Assembly: GCA_003246295.1 (NCBI GenBank)
Contig: QKAS01000066.1
Coordinates: 1 to 41,586 of the forward strand
Length of the DNA stretch: 41,586 bases
From: Clostridia bacterium
Lineage (GTDB): Bacteria > Bacillota > Clostridia > Lachnospirales > Lachnospiraceae
Direction: 5' to 3'
Shown here: piece by piece, positions 24,481 to 33,506 of the stretch
Position numbering within the stretch: position 1 is the stretch's first letter
Layout of the letters: every line of letters begins with the position of its first letter
The notes under the pieces: model-generated
Databases searched by the model: none
What the model was told of the DNA's origin: nothing
What the model saw: the letters and a program-made list of their open reading frames with translations, nothing else
Made by a program: the position numbers and the translations under genes

Positions 24481-27132
24481 CTAGTTTCTCTTAAATTTAA
24501 TCAGATAATCACCAGAACCTGCTTCTGCTGTAAATCTACTGTTACTTTTATCAAACATAAGTCCATCTGCATCACTGACTTCTACTGCATCTAATAATCT
24601 AATGGTTGCAGTCGTATTAGATGGAATTGTCACATGCAGCGTCACATTTTGTTCTTCTAACTTCCATTCCGAAGAAATTGTTCCATACACGCTCTGATAA
24701 CTTCCGCCTAATTTTGTAAATCCACCACCAATATGAGGCATAATAATACTATGTTCATATCCAGGATGTTCTTCATCTATTTCGATTCCAATTGCGACGC
24801 GGCTTATCCACTCTCCAACTGCACCATACGCATAATGATTAAATGAATTCATATCCGGGCTCCACATAGTACCATCTTCTTTGAGCCCATCCCAATGTTC
24901 CCATATGGTTGTTGCTCCCTTTTTCACCTGATAAAGCCAGGAAGGAAAATCTTCTTTCAATAATAAGTCATATGCTTCTTTTGTATGTCCATTCTGACTC
25001 AGTGCATGACAAAAATACGGTGTACCAACAAATCCTGTTACAAGATGCCCGTTTTCTTTTTCTAAAAGCATAAGAAGGTCATTGACCACATTCTCACGAT
25101 ACACTTCTGGTACCAGGTCAAAATAAAGTGAAATAATCTGTGCTGTCTGTGTTTTTGCAGTCAGCCTTCCAGTCTGATCAAAAAAAGTTTTTTGGTAAGC
25201 ATCTCTTATTTTTTCATAAAGAGTTCTGTATAATTTTGCATCCTCTTTCATTTCTATCAAATCTGCCATTTTATAAAAGAGTCTTGTTACATATGCAAAA
25301 TATGCTGTACATGTCAGATCATTTGGCGTTGCACCAAAGTAGCTTCCCTCTTCAGCATCCAGTGCAACCCAGTCACCAAACTGTAATTTATAATTCCAGA
25401 TATAATCTACAGAATGTTCCTGCATAAAATTGATCCATGCCTTCATACTGTCATACTGGTTCCTGATTACCGTCTTATCACCATATACCTGATACAGAGT
25501 CCATGGCAAAATTACAGCCACATCTGCCCATGCTGCTGCTGAATGATCACCATCCTTCATCAATCTGTCATGTTCTGACTTTCCAATTAGAAGATCGGGC
25601 ACGACATGTGGAACGCCACCTTCACTGGTCTGATCTACTGATACGTCTCGAAGCCATTTGGTATAAAAGGTATATGTATCCATCAAATAACATGCTGTTC
25701 TACAAAAAATCTGTGCATCTCCTGTCCACCCTAGACGTTCGTCTCTTTGTGGACAGTCAGTAGGAACATCAAGGAAATTGCCTTTCATTCCCCATTTTAT
25801 ATTGTGCCATAACTGATTGACATCCTGATTAGATGATTGGAATGAACCTGTTTCTTCCATATCTGAATGGAGTACAACAGCTACAAAGTCAAGTGGGTCT
25901 ATCTCTCCTGGATATTCTTTGATCAGCGCATATTGAAATCCCTGAAATGTAAAATGTGGATGAAATATAACATTCCCATCCTGCCCAAAACGATAGCTTA
26001 CCGTCTGTTTTGCCGTTCTCAGATTATCCAGGTACACATTTCCATTTGCATCTAATACTTCAAAACATTGCAGGGAAACACAATCATTTTGCTTTCCTGT
26101 TGCCTGAAATTCAATCCAGCCTGTCATGTTTTGTCCAAAATCCAGTACAGTATCTCCTTGCGAAGTCTGGATGATTTGCTTCACAGGAATTCGTTCTATT
26201 TCTTTTACTTTACACCCACTTTGTGCATGAAGAACCGATTGGTCGAATGGTACCACCTGACACTCTTTCCAGTCATCAAACTGGCAATGTACCGTGTTCC
26301 AATCCTTGATCTCGATGGATGCATCATAAATTTCCCCGTCATAGATTTCTGAAAATGTTACAGGACTCCATGCGCCTTCCCAGTCTGTGTCTGATATTCT
26401 TGTTTCCTGACTACCATCCGAATACTCAATAACAAGCTGGCACGCAAAGGCTGTCTGTTTTCCATAATGATTCCTCATTCTGACAAATCCCATCGTCCCT
26501 TTGTACCAGCCGGCTCCAACATGCGCTCCTATTACATTTTCGCCAGCTATCAAGTCATCTGTAACGTCGTACATCTGATAGAGTAAATGTTTCTGATAAG
26601 AAGTCCATCCTGGCGCGAACTCATCCTGACTGATTTTTTTTCCATTTAAAAAAACATGATAGAGTCCAAGCGCTGTCGCATATAAATATGCGCTTTTTAT
26701 TGTTTTTTTCTGAGTCAGCAAAATTTTATTTCTAAGATAGGAACCCCTGCTGTCGACAGCATCCTGTTCTGTTTCTATTGTGACAAACTTCGCCTGCCAT
26801 TCGGAAGGGACGAAAAGTGCTGTTACAAAATAACTGGTTTTCCACTCACTTTCTTCGCCATGGTTCGACCATATTTTCACTCTAATATAATATTTTGATG
26901 TTGAATCTGGCTGAAAGTTCACTAGTTTATGATGCACAGATTCTTTACTTTCCTGCTTCTGGCTGTCCCAGATAATATGTAGGAACTGATCCTCTTTTGA
27001 AATTTGAATTCTAAATGCTGTCTGAAGTGTGTTTCTTTTGTCTGATTCCAGAATCCAGCCTACCTGATCAATCTGGGTGATTCCTATTGGTTCCTTCTGA
27101 TAATTCATTTTAATGCATGTAATGTTCAACAT
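24481..27132 (-). CDS. Glycoside hydrolase family 78 alpha-L-rhamnosidase
   Basis: An 883-residue enzyme releasing L-rhamnose from pectic or flavonoid glycosides. In order: N-terminal beta-sandwich and carbohydrate-binding-like domains (about 1-330, with GWYKGTMGF), a concanavalin-like domain with DFGQNMTGW, the (alpha/alpha)6 barrel with the signature CPQRDERLGWTGDAQ near residue 455 that includes the catalytic acid region, WEHWDG and SFNHYAYGAVGEW, and a C-terminal beta-sandwich. No signal peptide is seen. The Shine-Dalgarno sequence is AGGAGG. It stands alone between the riboswitch region and the GTPase gene; no rhamnose pathway genes are beside it. Confidence 0.94.
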   Translation of the reverse strand: MLNITCIKMNYQKEPIGITQIDQVGWILESDKRNTLQTAFRIQISKEDQFLHIIWDSQKQESKESVHHKLVNFQPDSTSKYYIRVKIWSNHGEESEWKTSYFVTALFVPSEWQAKFVTIETEQDAVDSRGSYLRNKILLTQKKTIKSAYLYATALGLYHVFLNGKKISQDEFAPGWTSYQKHLLYQMYDVTDDLIAGENVIGAHVGAGWYKGTMGFVRMRNHYGKQTAFACQLVIEYSDGSQETRISDTDWEGAWSPVTFSEIYDGEIYDASIEIKDWNTVHCQFDDWKECQVVPFDQSVLHAQSGCKVKEIERIPVKQIIQTSQGDTVLDFGQNMTGWIEFQATGKQNDCVSLQCFEVLDANGNVYLDNLRTAKQTVSYRFGQDGNVIFHPHFTFQGFQYALIKEYPGEIDPLDFVAVVLHSDMEETGSFQSSNQDVNQLWHNIKWGMKGNFLDVPTDCPQRDERLGWTGDAQIFCRTACYLMDTYTFYTKWLRDVSVDQTSEGGVPHVVPDLLIGKSEHDRLMKDGDHSAAAWADVAVILPWTLYQVYGDKTVIRNQYDSMKAWINFMQEHSVDYIWNYKLQFGDWVALDAEEGSYFGATPNDLTCTAYFAYVTRLFYKMADLIEMKEDAKLYRTLYEKIRDAYQKTFFDQTGRLTAKTQTAQIISLYFDLVPEVYRENVVNDLLMLLEKENGHLVTGFVGTPYFCHALSQNGHTKEAYDLLLKEDFPSWLYQVKKGATTIWEHWDGLKEDGTMWSPDMNSFNHYAYGAVGEWISRVAIGIEIDEEHPGYEHSIIMPHIGGGFTKLGGSYQSVYGTISSEWKLEEQNVTLHVTIPSNTTATIRLLDAVEVSDADGLMFDKSNSRFTAEAGSGDYLIKFKRN

Positions 27133-27273
27133 AAAAGCCTCCTAATTCCATATGGTACGTTTACAAATCATCAATTTACCCTAACATGTAACTGTTTGAA
27201 GCGCCATGGACTTTTTAGGAAACTGATATGGACATTTTAGACTTCTTCAGGCTATCTGTTTTTTCTGATGCAA

Positions 27274-30012
27274 TTACTCCTGTCCATTGTTGAATTTCTT
27301 CAATAGGTGCTCATCCATATGATCGCCCAAATATACTTTCCCCTTTGTTTTATGGTCCGCAATATCCTGTCTAATCATTTCATTCGTTTTCACAACTTCT
27401 TCTTTTAGACCTTGTGCTGATAATCTTGTTGCCCCATGTCCGAGTATAATCATTTGCTCCATTCCGTCTGAAGTCGCAACAATAACTTTATGTTGTTTTG
27501 CAATTTCATGTGTGATTTTTTCAATATACGCATCTGCTGTTTCTGCTTCTTTTGTATATACGACATGAATATTATGATACTCCTGTTTTTCTCCAGTATT
27601 TCCTTTCACTTTATAAGCGTCAAATACCAGAATTAGAATACATTGCTTATACCCCTGATAATTGCATAAAATATCCATTAACTTTTGCCTTGCGGCATCC
27701 AGATTCATCGCCGCCAATGCATTTAATTCCTCCCATGCAAAAATAATATTATAGCCGTCAACTAATAGATATTCTTTCTGCTCTCTACTATTCCTTATAT
27801 ATTTTTGTTCTCCGGGTTCCTCATTTTTCTGAGCAGTCAATAAATTAGGACTACTTTGTTCATAACCAAATCTACCAGTTGCAGTTCTCACTCTATTTTT
27901 AATAGGACCAAACGTTCTTTCGAATATTTCCTCCAACTCTTTCTGCGAACTCCAGTTGCTTTTTGCTTCCGTTTTCAATGCTTTGAAATTTTCTACAATT
28001 TCTACATGATCCGTTGACAAATATAATGCTTTCCCACTTTCATACTCTGTATGCATCATGTCTTCAACCTGATTCCAAGGGACAACATAACCAGCGCCAT
28101 GGGCGCAGAACACAGATCCTGAAGGATTATCAAAATCAGTATCAGCATCATATCCAATCTCTTTTATAACTTCATCCTGATTATGGCAGGGTGCATATCC
28201 TTTCAAATTACAGAACAGTCTTCCCATGCCTTTCGTATAAGAAGTAATTTCATTTTGATAACCTCTCATTGTTGAAACCGGAGCTGTTCCTATCAATACA
28301 GCTCCTTTTTGCGTATTCTCAAGTAGTTCTGAGTGTCCATACATTCTTGTAATATCAGACATTGCGCGTCCTAGTGCATCAGACGGAAGTTCCAATCTGA
28401 ATTCATAGATTGGTTCAAGAAGAATCGATTGTGTTTTCATCAGACCTTGTCTGAATGCGCGATGTGCGGCCTGTCTAAAGTCTCCACCTTCCGTGTGTTT
28501 TAAATGTGCACGTCCGGAAACCAGTGTGATTTTAATATCTGTGACTGGTGATCCTGTCAGAACTCCAGCCAATTCTTTTTCTCTCAGGTAAGTCATTACC
28601 TGTTTTTGCCAGTTAAGATCAAGATTTTCTTCGCTGCAAGTACTTTGCACGGTAACTCCACTACCAACTTCATCTGCTTCTATCAGGAGTTGTACTTCTG
28701 CATAATGCTTTAACGGTTCATAATGACCTACTCCAATTACGTCAGCACGTATGGTTTCTTTATATAAAATAGCACCCTGACTAAATTCTACCAAAATGCC
28801 AAACCTGGATTTTATCATTTGCTGAAGCGTCTCTAACTGAACATCACCCATCAATTGAATCCAGATTTCCTGATGCCTCTGTGACCATACAATCCTTAGT
28901 TGTGGATCTTCCTCCTCCAGTTGGCGGAGTTTACTCATGAATTGAAGGGCATCACATCCTTGTGGCAGGATGATTGCATAATGCAGAACAGGTTCAAGAA
29001 TAGGCATTTTTTCTTCTTTCTCTCCCCCTATTCCCTGCCCTGGTACTGTATGTCCAAGACCTGTAACAGCACAAATACCTCCCGCTTCTACTTCCTTTAC
29101 CATTTCAAATTTTGTACCAGAGTACACTCTTATTTGGTCTATCTTTTCTTCAAACCAATCGCATTTTTCTTCCTCTGACTGTTCACTGTTTACCCCTTGA
29201 AAGTTTTTATATAATAAATTGTTCTTCACCCTAAGACTTCCGCCTGTAATCTTCATGTGTGTCAATCTGTTTCCCTGTTCATCTCTTGTTATCTTAAAAA
29301 CCCTTGCACCAAATTCCTGTGGGTAACTTTGAATGTGAAATCTTTTTTCCAAGTCATTTATCATCTCGGTAATCCCTGTATATTTTAAGGCTGAGCCAAA
29401 ATAGCAAGGAAATATCTTTCTCTGCATAATCAGTTCTGAAATTTGCTTGTCAGAGATTTGATGTCCACTCATGTATTCTTCCAGTATATTCTCATCACAG
29501 ACGGCGATTTGTTCCAGCCACTGTGCCCCTTCCTTCTCCTGTGTAAAATCAATACATTCCTCTCCAAATCGTTCTTTTATCTGCATCATTATCGTCTCTT
29601 GATTACAATCAGGAAGATCCATTTTATTCACAAAAATGATTGTTGGAACTTCATATCTGCATAAAAGTTTCCACAGCGTCACAGTATGTGCCTGAATTCC
29701 GTCTCCAGCTCCAATCACTAGAATTGCATAGTCAAGGACCTGAAGTGTACGCTCCATTTCAGCAGAAAAATCCGCATGTCCTGGTGTATCCAATAATGTG
29801 ATTTCATAATCACCAATCTTAAGAAGTGCCTGTTTCGAAAAAATAGTAATTCCACGGGCACGCTCCATTTCGTCAGTATCAAGAAATGTATTTCTATGAT
29901 CCACTCTTCCCAGCTTACGGATCATACCTGTATGATATAACATGGTCTCTGCAAGTGTAGTTTTACCAGCATCTACATGTGCCAGAACTCCAAGAACTAG
30001 TTTATTTGTCAT
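27274..30012 (-). CDS. TetM-like translational GTPase fused to a C-terminal NYN (YacP/Rae1-like) nuclease
   Basis: A 912-residue two-part protein. Residues 1-650 are an EF-G/TetM-type GTPase with an intact G domain: AHVDAGKTT, RGITI, DTPGHADF, NKMD and GSA, followed by domains II-V. The domain IV loop that in true tetracycline-protection proteins reads YSPVST is HLKHTEGGDFR here. After a linker (about 690-745), residues 747-912 form an NYN domain with all expected acidic residues (LLVDGYNII, LVFDAYK, AETADAYIE, VATSDGMEQ), similar to YacP/Rae1, an A-site mRNA endonuclease of Bacillus. Length far exceeds the roughly 640 residues of TetM. Start after GGGTGGAG. Role in ribosome rescue or translation quality control is inference. 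Confidence 0.88.
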   Translation of the reverse strand: MTNKLVLGVLAHVDAGKTTLAETMLYHTGMIRKLGRVDHRNTFLDTDEMERARGITIFSKQALLKIGDYEITLLDTPGHADFSAEMERTLQVLDYAILVIGAGDGIQAHTVTLWKLLCRYEVPTIIFVNKMDLPDCNQETIMMQIKERFGEECIDFTQEKEGAQWLEQIAVCDENILEEYMSGHQISDKQISELIMQRKIFPCYFGSALKYTGITEMINDLEKRFHIQSYPQEFGARVFKITRDEQGNRLTHMKITGGSLRVKNNLLYKNFQGVNSEQSEEEKCDWFEEKIDQIRVYSGTKFEMVKEVEAGGICAVTGLGHTVPGQGIGGEKEEKMPILEPVLHYAIILPQGCDALQFMSKLRQLEEEDPQLRIVWSQRHQEIWIQLMGDVQLETLQQMIKSRFGILVEFSQGAILYKETIRADVIGVGHYEPLKHYAEVQLLIEADEVGSGVTVQSTCSEENLDLNWQKQVMTYLREKELAGVLTGSPVTDIKITLVSGRAHLKHTEGGDFRQAAHRAFRQGLMKTQSILLEPIYEFRLELPSDALGRAMSDITRMYGHSELLENTQKGAVLIGTAPVSTMRGYQNEITSYTKGMGRLFCNLKGYAPCHNQDEVIKEIGYDADTDFDNPSGSVFCAHGAGYVVPWNQVEDMMHTEYESGKALYLSTDHVEIVENFKALKTEAKSNWSSQKELEEIFERTFGPIKNRVRTATGRFGYEQSSPNLLTAQKNEEPGEQKYIRNSREQKEYLLVDGYNIIFAWEELNALAAMNLDAARQKLMDILCNYQGYKQCILILVFDAYKVKGNTGEKQEYHNIHVVYTKEAETADAYIEKITHEIAKQHKVIVATSDGMEQMIILGHGATRLSAQGLKEEVVKTNEMIRQDIADHKTKGKVYLGDHMDEHLLKKFNNGQE

Positions 30013-30048
30013 TTCTCCACCCTTTCACAAAACACAATCATAATGATA

Positions 30049-30077
30049 CGAAACATAAGTTTCGCAGTCTTATTGTA
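30049..30077 (-). promoter_or_regulatory. Extended -10 promoter and 5'-end stem-loop for the GTPase-NYN gene
   Basis: The minus strand shows TGTTACAAT (hexamer 30072-30077). Directly at the predicted start lies CGAAACTTATGTTTCG (30049-30064), a 6-bp stem with a 4-nt loop. The leader is about 53 nt. The layout mirrors that of the helicase gene. Confidence 0.5.
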
Positions 30078-30094
30078 ACACAAGGTTCCTTAAT

Positions 30095-30127
30095 AAAAAA
30101 TAAGCAGACATCAACTGATATCTGCTT
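30095..30127 (-). terminator. Intrinsic terminator of the phosphatidyltransferase gene
   Basis: AAGCAGATAT pairs with ATGTCTGCTT (one G-U pair) around a 6-nt loop on the minus strand (30102-30127), followed by ATTTTTTATT. Confidence 0.88.
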
Positions 30128-30152
30128 TGATTTATTGTAATACTTGATCTTT

Positions 30153-30725
30153 TCAAGACATAGACTTATATACTTTGATGTACGATATCCATGAAAAAAT
30201 AAGAGCCGCTGCACTCACTATGATTAGCACATCTGATATCATCCTATTTATATTCCAAACTATCATTAAAAACAAAAAAATACAGAATACAACTACTGTA
30301 CACGCTTTCCCAAACCATTCTGCCTTTTGCAATGAATTTCCGCTTCTTATACTTTTTACTCCTTTAATCAACATATAACCTTCTTTTAATATAAGGATAA
30401 TCGTTACAAAGTACATAAGCGGATATTTCATACTGAGACAGACTGCCGCACTGATATGTGTCAGTTTATCTGCGACTGGATCGAGAATAACTCCAAGTCT
30501 TGTTATCTGGTGAAAGTGCCTCGCTATTTTACCATCAATCAGATCTGAAAGTGCTGAGACAGCGAGTATTGCCGCAGCAATATACATATCTCTCTGAGAT
30601 TGTGCTGTAACAAATTGAAAAATAAAAACTGGAATCAGGAGCAGTCTGAACAGACTGATCAAATTTGGAATCGTCAAAATTTTTTCATCCCGGATTTTTT
30701 CTTCTTGTGTTTTAGCATCACGCAT
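30153..30725 (-). CDS. pgsA: CDP-alcohol phosphatidyltransferase (PgsA-like)
   Basis: A 190-residue membrane enzyme with about five or six helices. The family motif is complete in LIDGKIARHFHQITRLGVIL and the following DPVAD: DGxxAR, a glycine and two metal-binding aspartates. The likely reaction is CDP-diacylglycerol plus glycerol-3-phosphate to phosphatidylglycerol phosphate. Length fits PgsA, but cardiolipin synthases and other CDP-alcohol transferases share the motif, and this may be a second copy rather than the housekeeping gene. The Shine-Dalgarno sequence is GAGGGGG. It follows the YhgE gene by 46 bp. Confidence 0.85.
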   Translation of the reverse strand: MRDAKTQEEKIRDEKILTIPNLISLFRLLLIPVFIFQFVTAQSQRDMYIAAAILAVSALSDLIDGKIARHFHQITRLGVILDPVADKLTHISAAVCLSMKYPLMYFVTIILILKEGYMLIKGVKSIRSGNSLQKAEWFGKACTVVVFCIFLFLMIVWNINRMISDVLIIVSAAALIFSWISYIKVYKSMS

Positions 30726-30771
30726 AAGTACCCCCTCGTAGCTATGACATTATACATTTTTATCACATTTA

Positions 30772-33291
30772 TTATATTATACCATAAGTCTCCATATAGG
30801 TATATAAAGTCTGTTTTCCTTCACTTAACCTTTTTGCTCTGAACTGGAATAAAATAATGGCCATTCCTGAAAATAGAACAAATAGCAGTATAAGATAAAT
30901 CAGGTATGTTTTTATAGATCCTCCGCCTGAAATCGTAGACCGAAATGCTTCTACTGTATATGTAAAAGGAACATACCAATGCAGTTTCTGTGCCAGCCTT
31001 CCTGACAATTCTATCGGATAGGTTCCTGCACTTCCAGCCAATTGAAGTACCATAAAAATCAACATAAGAAAGGATCCGACTTTTCCAAGCAAAACATTAA
31101 AGAAGTACATAATAGCCATAAATGCTTCTGCTGCAATGACTGCTGCAATGATAGTATCCGCCCACCTTGCTGGTACAAATCCATTAAATATGTGTAAACA
31201 AACAACTAGTATGACTGCGGATGCTGCTGCAAGAAGTGCCAAAACACTTTCTTTGCTCAACCACCATGATAAGCCATTTTTTAATTTTCCATGATACTCT
31301 GTCAAAGGGTACATCAGACAAAATGCAAGGCAGCAGACCCATAATCCAACACTCATCATATAAGCGGCCATAGCATGACCATTATTCGCCACCGTACTCA
31401 TTTGTGATTCTGTTGTATCAACTGGATTTGCAAACATTTCGGCCTGTTGGTCTCCAAGGTTTGCACTCGCAATTTCAGCTGCGCCATCACCAAGTCCATC
31501 CATTAGTTCCTGTGTACCGTCTGTTAATTCCGGAATACCATCTTTTAATTCTTTTGTTCCATCTTTCAGCTTCCCGGCTCCACTTTGTAGCTCATCGCTT
31601 CCTGCTTTCAGACTGGCCGCACCAGAATCCAATGATTGTACACCACTTGCCAGTTTTGTGCTACCTTCTTTCAGACTTACTGTTCCGGTATAAAGGTTTC
31701 CAGCACCTTCTGACAATTTGTTTGATCCCTGCGCCAGATTGCTTGCACCGGTGCTAAGTGTCGCCATTTTCCCTGATAATTCATTGGTTCCATTTGCAAG
31801 TGTAGTTGCACCATCGCTAAGTGTAACAGCTCCAGCTGCCGCACTTGCAACACCGTCAGTATAAGATTTCAGACCCGCGGAAAGATTTGCTGCACCTGTA
31901 TTTAATTGGGCGATACCAGCAGATGCACCAGAAAGTGCAGGTGCCAGAGAACCTAATCCTTTATTAAGACTTTCATCAAATTTATTATAATTCAAGCTTA
32001 GTTCGCTCAAGCCATCCCTAACAGATGTAACACTTCCAAGAAAGCTTTTATATTGTGCATTTAGTCCTTGGTAACTTCCATACATACTCTGATATTTTCC
32101 ATACAAATCAGCATATGCTGTTGCTGCATCAGAACTCTCTCCATATGTACTCTTTAGTCTATTTAACGTTTCACTTAAGTCTTCGCTACTTACATCCCCT
32201 ACTGTTGAATAGTTTGTAACAATTCCGTTTACTCCGTCTGATGTTTTTTGAATACCGTTTTTAATATTACCTGATGCTGCTATCAATTCAGACAAACCAC
32301 TTGTCAAACCCCCAACATTTATACTCTGATTCAACTGTGCCAGACCACCCGATAACTGTGTAGCCCCTGCAAGCAAGGCAGCGCTATTTGCATTTAATGT
32401 GCTTAATCCGTTTTTTAATGTCGTTGCACCTTCTGCTACTTTCGAAGCACCCGTAGATACAGAGGATGCACCGTTTGCAAGCTTTGCTGCTCCATCTGCA
32501 AGTGTTACACTTCCGTCTGCAAGAGACTTTGCACCTGTATTTAAATCTGCTGCTCCACTGCTTAGTTTGTCAGCTCCATTCACCAGTTCACCGGCTCCAT
32601 TCAGGGCAGTTTGTGTTCCTTCTTTTAATGTACCAGCTCCATTCGCAAGATCACTGGTTCCTTGATACAAGGCATTTGAACCATCATTTAATGCATCCAC
32701 CCCATCAGCAACTTTGACCTCTCCATCATAGAGATCTTTTGTACCATCAGCTGCTTCTTGCAATTTATCTCCTACCTCTGACAACTGTTCCATAAATGCT
32801 TTGGCATAAGTCTCCGTTACGGATTTCTGAATGGATGCTTCCATCTTAACCATTGCGGATTCACCAAGCTTACTTGCAACATAGTTTGTTCCTGGGTTCG
32901 TTTCATACATCAACTGCATGATTTCAGGATTTTTTTCTGTAACAGAGGATGCAGCTTCTGAAAAGCCCTCCGGAATCGTTACTACCATATAGTATGTTCC
33001 GTTCTTCAAACCCGTCTTTGCATCTTCCTCACTTGTAAAATTAAAATCCAGTGTCATATCTTCTTTCATTGTTTCCACAAGATCATTTCCAATCTCAAGT
33101 GTTTTTCCATCATATTCTACCGGCTGATCCAGATTCACAACTGCAACCGGCAATTGATCCAGTTCTCCATATGGATCCCACATAGATCCTAAAAACAATC
33201 CCGCATATATCGTTGGAATCATAAGGATTGCTGCCATAACCACTACAAGTATCGGATTTTTAAATAAGTTTTTCCATTCTGACTTAATCAT
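30772..33291 (-). CDS. YhgE/Pip family membrane protein with long heptad-repeat ectodomain
   Basis: An 839-residue protein: one N-terminal membrane helix (about 11-33), a Pip-like globular start with VVNLDQPV, then roughly 430 residues of seven-residue repeats of the form xGAxxLx (for example DGSVTLADGAAKLANGA), and five C-terminal helices (about 650-830) of the ABC-2 permease type. YhgE/Pip proteins act as phage receptors in Lactococcus and occur with ESX-type secretion in other Firmicutes; no ESX genes are seen here. The Shine-Dalgarno sequence is TAGGAG. A divergent TetR regulator suggests induction by a small molecule, as for exporters. Confidence 0.9.
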   Translation of the reverse strand: MIKSEWKNLFKNPILVVVMAAILMIPTIYAGLFLGSMWDPYGELDQLPVAVVNLDQPVEYDGKTLEIGNDLVETMKEDMTLDFNFTSEEDAKTGLKNGTYYMVVTIPEGFSEAASSVTEKNPEIMQLMYETNPGTNYVASKLGESAMVKMEASIQKSVTETYAKAFMEQLSEVGDKLQEAADGTKDLYDGEVKVADGVDALNDGSNALYQGTSDLANGAGTLKEGTQTALNGAGELVNGADKLSSGAADLNTGAKSLADGSVTLADGAAKLANGASSVSTGASKVAEGATTLKNGLSTLNANSAALLAGATQLSGGLAQLNQSINVGGLTSGLSELIAASGNIKNGIQKTSDGVNGIVTNYSTVGDVSSEDLSETLNRLKSTYGESSDAATAYADLYGKYQSMYGSYQGLNAQYKSFLGSVTSVRDGLSELSLNYNKFDESLNKGLGSLAPALSGASAGIAQLNTGAANLSAGLKSYTDGVASAAAGAVTLSDGATTLANGTNELSGKMATLSTGASNLAQGSNKLSEGAGNLYTGTVSLKEGSTKLASGVQSLDSGAASLKAGSDELQSGAGKLKDGTKELKDGIPELTDGTQELMDGLGDGAAEIASANLGDQQAEMFANPVDTTESQMSTVANNGHAMAAYMMSVGLWVCCLAFCLMYPLTEYHGKLKNGLSWWLSKESVLALLAAASAVILVVCLHIFNGFVPARWADTIIAAVIAAEAFMAIMYFFNVLLGKVGSFLMLIFMVLQLAGSAGTYPIELSGRLAQKLHWYVPFTYTVEAFRSTISGGGSIKTYLIYLILLFVLFSGMAIILFQFRAKRLSEGKQTLYTYMETYGII

Positions 33292-33326
33292 AATTAGCTC
33301 CTATCTGTAATTATCTGCAAGGAGTA

Positions 33327-33355
33327 ATACTAATCATGTCGTACTATTTGTGCAA
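33327..33355 (-). promoter_or_regulatory. Candidate promoter of the YhgE gene
   Basis: TTGCAC (33350-33355), 17-bp spacer, TAGTAT (33327-33332) on the minus strand. The inverted repeat arm at 33355-33363 abuts the -35. Confidence 0.4.
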
Positions 33356-33412
33356 TGGACAAAATTTTTTGCCTTTGTGAACTTTTCTACACATCTGTGT
33401 ATATTTGTCCAT
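33355..33412. promoter_or_regulatory. Candidate TetR operator region
   Basis: Between the divergent YhgE and regulator genes lie ATGGACAAA (33355-33363) and its inverted copy TTTGTCCAT (33404-33412), with the perfect dyad TACACA-TC-TGTGTA (33388-33401) between them. One or both dyads may bind the TetR-type protein. Confidence 0.5.
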
Positions 33413-33506
33413 GTGTGTAAAATATTTAATGATTTCTTTATAATTTAATTATAGGAATTTTATTTCAAATATGATATTTTTGATTCAATAACGGAGGCGT
33501 ATATTT

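Noticed and set aside
27274..30012. Tetracycline resistance gene of the tet(M)/tet(W) type
   Set aside because: The YSPVST loop is missing and a nuclease domain is attached; similarity alone does not support resistance.
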